DNA from: CAYRML01 sp050942825
GTDB lineage: Bacteria; Bacillota; Dehalobacteriia; UBA4068
Length of the DNA stretch: 21,246 nt
Assembly: GCA_050942825.1 (NCBI GenBank)
Contig: JBMNOA010000030.1
Location: 1 to 21,246 of the forward strand
Direction of reading: 5' to 3'
Shown: positions 8,045-15,563 of the stretch, piece by piece
Numbering within the stretch: position 1 is the stretch's first letter
Layout: each line of letters opens with the position of its first letter
Notes under the pieces: model-generated
Told to the model about the DNA's origin: nothing
Seen by the model: the letters and a program-made list of their open reading frames with translations, nothing else
Databases searched by the model: none
Program-made: the position numbers and the translations under genes

Positions 8045-8072
8045 TATCTTATGCAAGCGAGGTGTAGCTTGC
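8045..8072 (-). promoter_or_regulatory. Possible mother-cell sigma -10 and inverted repeat before the Cys-rich gene
   Basis: On the minus strand CATAAGATA (8053-8045) fits the CATAnnnTA pattern of sigma-K -10 elements and would start transcription about 28 bases before the ATG. Directly upstream, GCAAGC and GCTTGC (8053-8058, 8067-8072) form a 6-bp inverted repeat. No AC dinucleotide is found at the expected -35 position, so the match is partial. Confidence 0.3.
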
Positions 8073-8151
8073 TAATGGATGAAATGATTAAAAATTTTAT
8101 TTTTAAAGGCACATTGTAGAGAATTTTTAATATAATACAATAAAAGGTATC

Positions 8152-8178
8152 AAAGGCAAGCTCATGTTTGCCTTTTTT
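8152..8178 (+). terminator. Terminator-like hairpin 1 of a triple hairpin cluster
   Basis: An 8-bp stem, AAAGGCAA with TTGCCTTT, is followed by a T run on the plus strand. No plus-strand gene lies directly upstream, so what it would terminate is unclear. It may block read-through between the two minus-strand genes if used as a plain structure. Confidence 0.45.
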
Positions 8179-8179
8179 A

Positions 8180-8208
8180 GGATAAAGAAAGAAAAAGATT
8201 CTTTATCC
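8180..8208. other. Perfect 10-bp hairpin (second of the cluster)
   Basis: GGATAAAGAA (8180-8189) pairs perfectly with TTCTTTATCC (8199-8208) across a 9-base purine-rich loop. No adjacent T run exists on the plus strand. On the minus strand it is followed only by TAAAAAAGG, so it is not a standard terminator. Confidence 0.5.
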
Positions 8209-8221
8209 AATATATATGCCG

Positions 8222-8249
8222 AAGGCGACTCATAGGAGTCGCCTTTTTT
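8222..8249 (+). terminator. Strong hairpin terminator (third of the cluster)
   Basis: AAGGCGACTC (8222-8231) pairs perfectly with 8236-8245 around a 4-base loop and enters six T. It overlaps the stop codon of the minus-strand gene ending at 8248, so it may protect that mRNA 3' end, or stop plus-strand transcripts from running antisense into the gene. Confidence 0.6.
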
Positions 8250-8988
8250 ATATTATGGAAAATACCATATCCTGGACTAAACGGTTGACTTTGTTCATGA
8301 AAGGGTCGAATTTATCTCTGAAATAATCTCTCATATCTTCCAATAATAAGGTCATTTTTTCTACATTGGCATTAAATTCTTTATGCCTGATAATAAAGGC
8401 CTGGTATTGTTTTCTGGCCATTTTCAGAGGGCTGGTATCATCGAGCGCAAATATTTCGGGGACCAGGGCATAGGCATTGATCATCTTTTTCTTATCCACG
8501 CCGAAATATTCTTGTACCATTCGGCAGACTTCCTCTACTGCTTCTTTATCTTCTATGGCATTGAGGATTTCCTGGCCTAATAAGGGGTCTTTTTCAATAG
8601 AGATCAATTCAAAGGCCATCTCTACAAAGTTATGGGACTTCCACCAGATCAATTTTTCAGGTAGTTGAGTTGCTTGTCTGACTCGGTCCAGCCAAGGTAA
8701 TCCTTGCTGGAAACAATAACCTCTTTCGCCTTCCGGCCAAAATTCATCGGCATAATAGTCCAAACCCAGAGGTTCAGTGCCGTGGCTCAAAATACCTTTG
8801 ATAAAATTGATTTTGTAATCACAATTTTGTTGACACCAATTATAAAATTGCAATCCACAGGTGTGGGCAGTATTCCTCCAAATGCCGGCATTTAAAGCTA
8901 AATCGGGGAACAATCCTCCCAGTATCATAGTATTATCTACAGGGGACATGATAGCCTTATTACAGTAATGATGTACAAGAGGGAACAT
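8248..8988 (-). CDS. Conserved hypothetical protein, possibly zinc-dependent phospholipase-C-like
   Basis: The 246-residue soluble protein has no signal peptide. Its first half is rich in potential metal ligands in an order reminiscent of the zinc-dependent phospholipase C family: His7, an early GGLFPD (Asp29), His42, SHG with His69, LDYYADE (Asp77, Asp81) and SHNFVEMAFE, where His119 and Glu123 form an HxxxE pair. The second half (about 130-246) is charged and helical. The assignment rests on motif spacing only, and a membrane-lipid role is inference. Start: ATG at 8988 with AGGAGG (8994-8999), 5 bases away. The stop codon lies within the T run of the adjacent hairpin. It is divergent from the YitT-family gene; both presumably have promoters in the 152-base AT-rich gap, where I cannot pick a convincing -35/-10 pair. 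Confidence 0.65.
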   Translation of the reverse strand: MFPLVHHYCNKAIMSPVDNTMILGGLFPDLALNAGIWRNTAHTCGLQFYNWCQQNCDYKINFIKGILSHGTEPLGLDYYADEFWPEGERGYCFQQGLPWLDRVRQATQLPEKLIWWKSHNFVEMAFELISIEKDPLLGQEILNAIEDKEAVEEVCRMVQEYFGVDKKKMINAYALVPEIFALDDTSPLKMARKQYQAFIIRHKEFNANVEKMTLLLEDMRDYFRDKFDPFMNKVNRLVQDMVFSII

Positions 8989-9140
8989 AGGATCCTCCTA
9001 AAATATTCTCTTATTTCAATTTTATGCTAAAAAAATATTATTATTTCTATTAAAAAAGTATAATAAGAGGTATTATAATATAAAGTAAAAAGATATGTTT
9101 GTTAGCCAAAGATAGGTCTAGTAGAAAAGGGGGCATAATA

Positions 9141-10013
9141 ATGTCAAAAACACCTGTAAAAAACCATATTAGATATATCCTTTTTATGATAGGCGGTTCC
9201 CTGATTTATGTTGCCGGTTATTGTATGTTTATTCATCCTAATGATTTATTGGCCGGCGGTGTTTATGGTATATCAGCGGTATTACATTATTTTACCCCGA
9301 TTCCTATTGCGGCTTATTTGGTGATCCTTAATGTGCCTCTTTTGCTTTGGGCCTGGAAACAATTAAATTTACGTTTTTCCATATACACAGTATTCGTTAT
9401 TGCATTGCAAAGTATAGCTTTGTTTGTGCTTCAACCATTTTTTCCTACATATATAGCAAACCCTCTGTTGGCCTGTATTTTCGGAGGTGTATTAGCAGGT
9501 TTAGGCGCCGGTATTATTGTCAGATATCATGGCTCGGGAGGCGGCCTGGATATTATCGGAATAATTTTGAATCAACGTACAGATATCAGCATCGGCACAA
9601 TCTTTCTTATTGGTAATATTATCATAGTTGGTTTAGCTGCTTTCATATTTGGATTTGAAAAAGCTATGTATACCATGGTCAGCCTTTATATTACCTCACA
9701 TGTTTTTAATTCGGTCTTGGAAGGCTTCAACTCCAAACGTAATGTTATGATTATTAGTACCGAAGGTCAGGCAATTGCTGACCGTCTACTTGTCGACTTA
9801 GGCCGGGGTGTAACCATGCTGGAAGGAGAAGGTGGTTATAGCCATACCCGTAAAGATGTACTTTTTTGTGTTGTCAGCCGGTTTGAGCTGTCAAGTCTTA
9901 AGGATATCATCAAGGGTATTGATGAACATGCTTTCGTTTGTATCAATGAAACTTATGAAGTGATGGGGCTTTTCCCCCGTCGGGGTAAGAGTAATCTACC
10001 CAGAAAATCTTAA
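9141..10013 (+). CDS. YitT-family integral membrane protein (DUF161 + DUF2179)
   Basis: This 290-residue protein has about six hydrophobic segments in residues 10-170, then a soluble DUF2179 domain (about 215-275) with the usual GRGVTMLEGEGGYS pattern. The loop motif GSGGGLDIIG, equivalent to GSTGGTDII of the family, lies near residue 130. YitT proteins sit in the cytoplasmic membrane; the transported substrate is unknown, and DUF2179 is thought to bind a small ligand. Start: ATG at 9141, 7 bases after AAGGGGG (9127-9133). An upstream TTG at 9099 would add 14 non-conserved residues and is rejected. A TATAAT occurs at 9074-9079 but without a good -35. It runs tail-to-tail into the RidA gene with one base between the stop codons. 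Confidence 0.88.
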   Translation: MSKTPVKNHIRYILFMIGGSLIYVAGYCMFIHPNDLLAGGVYGISAVLHYFTPIPIAAYLVILNVPLLLWAWKQLNLRFSIYTVFVIALQSIALFVLQPFFPTYIANPLLACIFGGVLAGLGAGIIVRYHGSGGGLDIIGIILNQRTDISIGTIFLIGNIIIVGLAAFIFGFEKAMYTMVSLYITSHVFNSVLEGFNSKRNVMIISTEGQAIADRLLVDLGRGVTMLEGEGGYSHTRKDVLFCVVSRFELSSLKDIIKGIDEHAFVCINETYEVMGLFPRRGKSNLPRKS

Positions 10014-10014
10014 A

Positions 10015-10389
10015 CTATTTTTTGGCGATGGCTTCTATTTCTACTTTAGCGCCCATAGGCAAAGCTGCTACTTGTATAGTGGAACGTGCCGGATAGGGCT
10101 CGGCGAAAAATTCTCCATAGACTTTATTAACCTCAGGAAAATCTTGGATATCGGTTAAAAAGATGGTAGTTTTTACTATATGATTTATATCATAATCAGC
10201 AGCTTGCAATATTTGGTAAAGGTTTTCAATCGATTGCCTGGCCTGTTCGGCAACGCTGGTGGGGAAAACCTTGTTTGTATCCATGCCTAACTGGCCACTG
10301 GCAAAGATAAATCCATCAATTTGTATAGCTTGCGAATAAGGACCAATGGCAGCGGGGGCATTTGATGTATTTACAGCAATTTTTTTCAT
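10015..10389 (-). CDS. ridA: RidA family enamine/imine deaminase
   Basis: The protein hydrolyses reactive 2-aminoacrylate and related enamines released by pyridoxal-phosphate enzymes such as threonine dehydratase, so it protects branched-chain and other amino acid metabolism. The 124 residues cover the whole trimeric fold. Key features are IGPYSQAI near the start, GQLG at 32-35, and YPARSTIQVAALPMGAKVEIEA with the substrate-binding Arg102 and Glu at the C-terminus. The ATG at 10389 is 8 bases from AAAAGGAG (10398-10405); a GTG at 10398 overlaps that site. It has its own promoter on the minus strand (10444-10472). No terminator is visible after it, since the YitT-family gene on the opposite strand begins its 3' end at once. 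Whether it is RidA proper or a Rid subgroup cannot be settled by eye. Confidence 0.93.
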   Translation of the reverse strand: MKKIAVNTSNAPAAIGPYSQAIQIDGFIFASGQLGMDTNKVFPTSVAEQARQSIENLYQILQAADYDINHIVKTTIFLTDIQDFPEVNKVYGEFFAEPYPARSTIQVAALPMGAKVEIEAIAKK

Positions 10390-10443
10390 ATAACACACTC
10401 CTTTTGTAAATTATTGGTATTTGAACATATTCTCTTAAAGATA

Positions 10444-10472
10444 ATTTTATCCTGCTAGATACTTTAGGCCAA
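10444..10472 (-). promoter_or_regulatory. Promoter of ridA with overlapping hairpin
   Basis: On the minus strand TTGGCC (10472-10467) and TAAAAT (10449-10444) are 17 bases apart and give a leader of about 45 bases. A hairpin with a bulge (10469-10492, stem around CAT) overlaps the -35 and is extended by GCTA/TAGC at 10453-10456 and 10493-10496. It could be an operator or the end of an older terminator. Confidence 0.5.
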
Positions 10473-10533
10473 AAAACTCATAGTTTTTCTGGTAGCAAGC
10501 TCTTGTAATTCGAAAGCCAAGCGTGATAATAAT

Positions 10534-10559
10534 AAAAAGAACCCAAAAGGTTCTTTTTT
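10534..10559 (-). terminator. Terminator of the alcohol dehydrogenase gene (bidirectional form)
   Basis: AAAAAGAACC (10534-10543) pairs perfectly with 10549-10558 around a 5-base loop, giving T runs on both strands. It starts 10 bases after the dehydrogenase stop codon. Confidence 0.85.
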
Positions 10560-10568
10560 ATTATTTAC

Positions 10569-11750
10569 TTATTTGTTGCCTTTTATATATATTTCTTTAA
10601 TCATATCAATATCAGCAGGATAAAAAACTCCTATTTTGCGTTTTTTAAAAAAGCTGCATTTCTCAGCCAAATCATCAATTTCCTGATCTGTCAATCTTCT
10701 GCCGATTAATTGGCTAATAGATGTAGGCATGCCGATAGAGGCGAAATAGCTCTCCGTTTGATTGATGCCATCTATAGCGGCTTGTTCTAAATCATTGTTT
10801 TCTATATCCCAAACTTTCTCGGCATATCTAGCAAAGCGTGGTATATCTTTTTTATAAACATATCTGGCCCAAGTGGCCCACATTGTGGAAAGGGTCGATC
10901 CATGTGCTACATCGAATTTGCCGGATAGCTCATGCCCCAGCTGATGAACGGAAAAGTCTGTTGGTCTGCCCAGGCCGGTAAGTGTGTTGTGTGAAAGGCT
11001 GCCGGCCCACATGATTTCAGAACGTATTTGATAATCTTGTGGTGCATCAAGAACCAAACGGCCGTATTTGATAATAGTACGCAAAAGCCCTTCAGCGATG
11101 GCATCGGTCATTTCATTTTCTGCTGCCGGAGCAAAGTAACGGTCTAAAGTGTGCATGATGATATCAGTAACACCGCATATTGTTTGATAGGGTGGTAGTG
11201 AGTATGTTAGCTCAGGATTCATGACTGCAAATTTGGGTCTGGTGAGGTCATTGGACATACCTCTTTTGATCCAGCCGTCCTCATTCGTAATAACGCTGGA
11301 ATTACTGGTTTCGCTACCGGCGGCCGCAACAGTTAGAATAACTCCTACCGGTATAGAGCCTTTGATAGGGGCTTTTCTCAGATAATAATCCCAGATATCT
11401 ATATCCTTATTATAAAGGCCGATGGCGATAGCTTTGGAGGAATCTATGACGCTGCCGCCACCAAGAGCCATAATGAAATCTACACCTTCTTTACGGCACA
11501 GTTCGATGCCGCTTCTTACCATACTGAGCCTGGGGTTGGGTACCACTCCACCCAGCGTAACAACAGATAATCCGGCTTGTTTCAGTATATGTGAGATTTT
11601 ATCCAGCAAGCCACTTTCTTTAGCACTTTTAGAACCATAATGTAACAGCACCTTAGTGCCGCCAAATTCTTTGACTAAATCAGCGCATTTAAGTTCAGCG
11701 TCTTTGCCAAATACAACTTTTGTGGGGCAGTAAAATTCAAAACTTTGCAT
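10569..11750 (-). CDS. Iron-containing alcohol dehydrogenase (butanol dehydrogenase-like)
   Basis: A group III metal-dependent dehydrogenase that interconverts alcohols and aldehydes or ketones with NAD(P)H; 393 residues, close to the BdhA/YugJ subgroup length. The N-terminal Rossmann-like domain contains GGGS at 97-100 followed by IDSSKA. The C-terminal helical domain carries the expected metal ligands Asp196, His200, His269 and His283, within the motifs GVTDIIMH, HQLGHELSG and DVAHG. Start: ATG at 11750, 6 bases after AAAGGAGG (11757-11764). A TATAAT on the minus strand, about 45 bases upstream, is a plausible -10, though its -35 is poor. A terminator separates it from the upstream YkgJ-like gene, so it is probably its own unit. 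The likely role is fermentative aldehyde reduction; the substrate cannot be read from sequence. Confidence 0.92.
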   Translation of the reverse strand: MQSFEFYCPTKVVFGKDAELKCADLVKEFGGTKVLLHYGSKSAKESGLLDKISHILKQAGLSVVTLGGVVPNPRLSMVRSGIELCRKEGVDFIMALGGGSVIDSSKAIAIGLYNKDIDIWDYYLRKAPIKGSIPVGVILTVAAAGSETSNSSVITNEDGWIKRGMSNDLTRPKFAVMNPELTYSLPPYQTICGVTDIIMHTLDRYFAPAAENEMTDAIAEGLLRTIIKYGRLVLDAPQDYQIRSEIMWAGSLSHNTLTGLGRPTDFSVHQLGHELSGKFDVAHGSTLSTMWATWARYVYKKDIPRFARYAEKVWDIENNDLEQAAIDGINQTESYFASIGMPTSISQLIGRRLTDQEIDDLAEKCSFFKKRKIGVFYPADIDMIKEIYIKGNK

Positions 11751-11802
11751 TTTTTTCCTCCTTTACACATTTGATATGGTAAACTAACTTTATTATACCA
11801 TA

Positions 11803-11832
11803 AAAAAAATAAAAGAATCTTGGAGATTCTTT
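11803..11832 (-). terminator. Terminator after the FolD-like / YkgJ-like pair
   Basis: AAAGAATCT (11812-11820) pairs perfectly with 11824-11832 across a 3-base loop. The minus strand then reads TATTTTTTTTA. It begins 8 bases beyond the YkgJ-like stop codon. Confidence 0.8.
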
Positions 11833-11840
11833 ATTTTTTT

Positions 11841-12494
11841 TTATGATTGAGCTTTATTAATAATTTGCCATAACTCGGGCGGTATGATATCTTTGATGAT
11901 TACTTCTTGGTAAGTTCTTTTATTTATTAGCGGTGTAATCGCATAATCCAGGGGATCAAGAGGTGGCAATAACAAAGGTGCGCCTTGTTTTTCTTCTTTC
12001 AGTAAGAGAACGATCAAGGCATCCATGCCATAATTTGTAATTATACTGCGTAATTTTTGAACCTCAGGGCTTTTGTGCAGGCAAAAATGACTGCGGCAGA
12101 CAAAAGGGCGAGCTGTATGCCTGGTGCATATTTTGGCTGTTTTATCGAGAAAGTAGCATTCACCATCTTTATTACGTTTTAAGGTAATATCTATGGCTCC
12201 GTCCGATAATAGCTCCACTAAAGCGAAATTTTTGATTACTTGATATGTCGGGTAGAGGGTATGGTCCAAAAGAGTGCCTAAATTATCTATATCCAATATA
12301 GTCAAGGGAATTCTTTCGTGGCAACAACCATCACAGCCTTTGCAATCGGCTAGATATTTTTCGGCAAAAGCTATCAAAGCCTCCAGATAGTCGGAAATGG
12401 TGGTTTGATCATCTTTAATAGCTATATCATAACCTATTTGGCCATTGTCAAAATCGGTGAGGAAAACCTCTACCTTAGTATTTACGGTATTCAT
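11841..12494 (-). CDS. YkgJ-like cysteine-cluster protein (putative Zn/Fe-chelating domain)
   Basis: A 217-residue protein with the YkgJ pattern. Cys51, Cys54, Cys57 and Cys58 form CxxCxxCC, followed by Cys113 (ECYFLD), Cys123 (ICTRH) and the RPFVCRSHFC motif with Cys133 and Cys138. This layout binds zinc or an iron-sulfur cluster in related families, but the biological role is unknown. About 40 residues precede the cluster and a helical tail of about 75 residues follows it. The gene starts inside the end of the FolD-like gene (20-base overlap), so the two are translationally linked. The ribosome site AAAGGAT is 11 bases before the ATG at 12494, which is suboptimal and consistent with coupling. 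The family is well supported; a link to folate chemistry is only inferred from this overlap. Confidence 0.78.
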   Translation of the reverse strand: MNTVNTKVEVFLTDFDNGQIGYDIAIKDDQTTISDYLEALIAFAEKYLADCKGCDGCCHERIPLTILDIDNLGTLLDHTLYPTYQVIKNFALVELLSDGAIDITLKRNKDGECYFLDKTAKICTRHTARPFVCRSHFCLHKSPEVQKLRSIITNYGMDALIVLLLKEEKQGAPLLLPPLDPLDYAITPLINKRTYQEVIIKDIIPPELWQIINKAQS

Positions 12495-13353
12495 TTTTTT
12501 TGTTCATCCTTTGGCAAGCCAATACTGTTTGCCAGATTAAAATAGCGCTAGTGATACTGCCTACGCCACCCGGCACGGGCGTAATAGCTTCTACTATGGG
12601 TTCTATGGCATCATAATCCAAATCGCCGCAAATACGGCCTTTTTTTTGCGGATGAGGGTTTATACCTACATCAATTACTATCTGTCCCGCTTTGACATAG
12701 TCCTCGTTTATCATCATGGCTTGGCCGATGGCAGCGACCAAAATATCAGCTTCCCGGCATACTTTGGGTAAATCTACGGTTTTGGAATGGCAGATGGTGA
12801 CGGTAGCATTTTTTTGTAAAAGCAGCATGGCCAGAGGCTTGCCCACTACTAAAGAGCGGCCGATAATAACGGCTCTTTTTCCCTGTATGGGTATATCATA
12901 ATAGTGCAACATCTCCATAACAGCTGCTGCCGTACAAGGAGCAAAACTATCGGGAGCATCAGTGAATACATCAGCTGCTGCTGCTAAAGTCAAGCAATCG
13001 ACATCTTTTTGCTGAATGATTTTTTGTCTGGCGGCTACCTCATCCAGATTAGGGGGCAGAGGGCTAAAAAGCAATACGCCATGTACGGATTTATTGTCAC
13101 AAAAGCTGGTAATAGCATTTTCTAATTGAACTTGAGAAGTTTCCTGATCGAGAGAAATGATCCTGAAATCCAGACCAACCTCCCGGCAAACTTTGATCAG
13201 GCTTGATTGATAATACAGATCATCGGGTCTTTCCCCGACTCTGACAATGCCCAGGCAGGGAGTAATATTTTTCTCTTGTAGCTCTACTACAATTTTTCGG
13301 CTTCTGTCCTTAACAACTTGTGCAACTTCTTTACCTAATAATACTCTGGCCAT
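12475..13353 (-). CDS. FolD-like methylenetetrahydrofolate dehydrogenase, divergent active site
   Basis: Normal FolD oxidises 5,10-methylene-THF with NADP and then hydrolyses methenyl-THF to 10-formyl-THF. This 292-residue protein has the full-length fold: the NADP-domain motif GRSLVVGKPLAMLLL with ATVTICHS (165-190), the C-terminal PVPGGVGSIT (259-268), and KDVD with Asp119. However, aligned with the E. coli active site, Tyr50 is kept (Tyr48), catalytic Lys54 is Leu52, and Gln98 is Phe96. The usual VQLPLP motif reads LFSPLP, and KDVDGF reads KDVDCL. Lys and Gln are needed mainly for the cyclohydrolase step, so this may be dehydrogenase-only or act on another substrate. Start: ATG at 13353, 7 bases after AAAGGAG (13361-13367). 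No symbol is given because the identity as true FolD is uncertain. It overlaps the YkgJ-like gene. Confidence 0.85.
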   Translation of the reverse strand: MARVLLGKEVAQVVKDRSRKIVVELQEKNITPCLGIVRVGERPDDLYYQSSLIKVCREVGLDFRIISLDQETSQVQLENAITSFCDNKSVHGVLLFSPLPPNLDEVAARQKIIQQKDVDCLTLAAAADVFTDAPDSFAPCTAAAVMEMLHYYDIPIQGKRAVIIGRSLVVGKPLAMLLLQKNATVTICHSKTVDLPKVCREADILVAAIGQAMMINEDYVKAGQIVIDVGINPHPQKKGRICGDLDYDAIEPIVEAITPVPGGVGSITSAILIWQTVLACQRMNKKNEYRKY

Positions 13354-13500
13354 TTACGGTCTCCTTTGGCTTTTAATGCTTTTAATGTTCGACTTTTCCG
13401 TGAGAAGTCCTTTATAATTTTTTTTAAAGCAAAAAATCTTTTCCTTGTTCGGTAAATTTAATAAAAAGATATAAATTGTATAATTATAGGAAGGAAAAAT

Positions 13501-13529
13501 TTGAAAACTACCATATTTTGTGGTATAAT
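13501..13529 (+). promoter_or_regulatory. Sigma-A promoter of gyrB
   Basis: TTGAAA (13501-13506), 17 bases, then a perfect TATAAT (13524-13529). Transcription should start near 13536, leaving a leader of about 105 bases. A supercoiling-sensitive response is common for gyr promoters but is not visible in the sequence. Confidence 0.8.
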
Positions 13530-13640
13530 TATTAAGAATAGGACGAACTCGGGCCTGTTTTTGTTTGTACTTTAAATAGCTGCTAAAAGCTATAATTTTA
13601 TTCAGTATTATTTCAATAAATGAGCGGAGGTTTTTTCTTT

Positions 13641-15563
13641 ATGGAAAATCTGGAAAATCACAAAGATAATGGTCAATATGATGCCAGCCAGATTCAGATC
13701 CTTGAAGGTTTAGAAGGTGTACGCCGCCGTCCTGGCATGTATATAGGTTCAACTGGCTCTCGTGGGTTGCATCATTTGGTCTATGAGATTGTGGATAACA
13801 GCATCGACGAAGCTTTGGCCGGCTATTGTGACAAAATCATTGTCAATATTCATAGCGATAACAGTGTAACAGTCAGCGATAATGGTCGTGGCATTCCCGT
13901 CGATATCCATGAAAAAACCGGCAAGCCGGCTGTGGAAGCGGCTCTAACTATGCTTCATGCCGGTGGTAAATTCGGCGGTGGTGGTTACAAAGTTTCCGGC
14001 GGTTTGCACGGTGTAGGCATGAGCGTTGTGAACGCTCTTTCTTCTTGGTTAGAGATCAAAATCGCGAGGGATGGATACACTTACCAACAAGAATATAAAA
14101 GAGGTGCTCCTGTTTATGATTTACGGCAAATCAGTCTTTCCGATCAAAGTGGTACTACTATAACTTTTAAACCTGACCCGGAAGTATTTGAAGAAACGGT
14201 TTTTTCCAAAGATATTTTGATTTCACGGTTGCGGGAGTTAGCTTTCTTAAACAAAGGCCTGAAGATTGTTCTGGTCGATGATCGTGATGAAAGTGAAGAA
14301 GTATTTCAATATAATGGCGGAGTAGAGGATTTTGTCACATATCTTAATAAGAATAAAGATACCTTGCACCCGGTGATCTTTTTTGAAGCCGAAAAACAAA
14401 AAGTGCAAATAGACGTAGCGCTACAATATAATGATGGTTACAGTGAAAATATTTATTCTTATGTCAATAATATCCATACCCAGGAGGGCGGCACTCATGA
14501 AGTGGGCTTTAAGACTGCATTGACCAGGGTCATGAATGAATATGCCAGAAAGCTCAATATCCTTAAAGAAGGTAATTCTAATCTCTCAGGTGAGGATATC
14601 AGAGAGGGTTTGACTGTTGTAATTAGTGTCAAAGTGGAGGAACCGCAGTTTGAGGGTCAGACAAAAACTAAACTCGGTAATACAGAGGTGCGCAGTATAG
14701 TAGATTCCGTGGTTGGCGAAAATATAGGCACTTTTTTGGAAGAAAACCCCAATCACGCCCGAAGGATATTGGAGAAAACAATTCAAGCGGCCAGAGCCAG
14801 AGAGGCGGCCAGAAAAGCTCGTGAATTGACTCGCCGGCAAAGTGCTTTGGAAAAAACCTCTTTGCCCGGCAAATTGGCTGATTGCTCAGTCAAAGATCCT
14901 TCCTTGTCGGAATTGTTCTTAGTGGAAGGTGATTCCGCCGGCGGTTCTGCCAAGCAAGGACGTGACCGTCGTACTCAGGCGATATTGCCTTTGCGCGGTA
15001 AAATTCTCAATGTGGAGAAGGCCCGTTTGGACAAGATTTTGGGAAATGAGGAAATTAGGGCTATGATAACTGCTATGGGAACGGGTATTTCCGATGATTT
15101 TGATATTGATAAAGCTCGTTATCATAAGCTCATCATCATGACAGACGCCGATGTGGATGGTTCTCATATACGCACACTTTTACTGACTTTTTTCTTCCGT
15201 TATATGCGTCCTTTGGTAGAAGCCGGTTATGTATATATTGCCCAACCGCCTCTATATAATGCCAAAGCAAAAAAAGGCAAAGAGCATCATTATTGCTATA
15301 GTGATGAGGAATTGGAAGCCTTTTTGGAAAAAAATGGCAAGGAACGCTATGATGTGCAGCGCTATAAAGGTTTGGGTGAAATGAATGCCGATCAATTATG
15401 GGAAACTACTATGAATCCCGAAAATCGTACTATTTTACGGGTATCGCTTGATGACGCTGTATCCGCTGAGTCTGTATTCAGCATTTTGATGGGGGACAAG
15501 GTGGAACCAAGGCGTGATTTTATCAATGAAAATGCTAAATATGTCAGCAATCTTGATATATAG
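13641..15563 (+). CDS. gyrB: DNA gyrase subunit B
   Basis: The ATPase subunit of gyrase, which introduces negative supercoils together with GyrA. The 640-residue protein has the N-terminal GHKL ATPase with Glu49, Asn53 and Asp80 (EIVDNSIDEA, DNGRGIP), each offset by 7 from E. coli E42, N46 and D73. QTKTKLGN follows in the transducer domain. The TOPRIM domain has VEGDSAGG with Glu429, and DADVDG with Asp502 and Asp504. The C-terminus ends with the GyrB-type RYKGLGEMN and EPRRDFI. Adjacent gyrA and the lack of an E. coli-like insert fit a standard Gram-positive GyrB rather than ParE. The ATG at 13641 is 10 bases after GCGGAGG (13624-13630); the in-frame ATG at 13620 precedes that site. Confidence 0.97.
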   Translation: MENLENHKDNGQYDASQIQILEGLEGVRRRPGMYIGSTGSRGLHHLVYEIVDNSIDEALAGYCDKIIVNIHSDNSVTVSDNGRGIPVDIHEKTGKPAVEAALTMLHAGGKFGGGGYKVSGGLHGVGMSVVNALSSWLEIKIARDGYTYQQEYKRGAPVYDLRQISLSDQSGTTITFKPDPEVFEETVFSKDILISRLRELAFLNKGLKIVLVDDRDESEEVFQYNGGVEDFVTYLNKNKDTLHPVIFFEAEKQKVQIDVALQYNDGYSENIYSYVNNIHTQEGGTHEVGFKTALTRVMNEYARKLNILKEGNSNLSGEDIREGLTVVISVKVEEPQFEGQTKTKLGNTEVRSIVDSVVGENIGTFLEENPNHARRILEKTIQAARAREAARKARELTRRQSALEKTSLPGKLADCSVKDPSLSELFLVEGDSAGGSAKQGRDRRTQAILPLRGKILNVEKARLDKILGNEEIRAMITAMGTGISDDFDIDKARYHKLIIMTDADVDGSHIRTLLLTFFFRYMRPLVEAGYVYIAQPPLYNAKAKKGKEHHYCYSDEELEAFLEKNGKERYDVQRYKGLGEMNADQLWETTMNPENRTILRVSLDDAVSAESVFSILMGDKVEPRRDFINENAKYVSNLDI

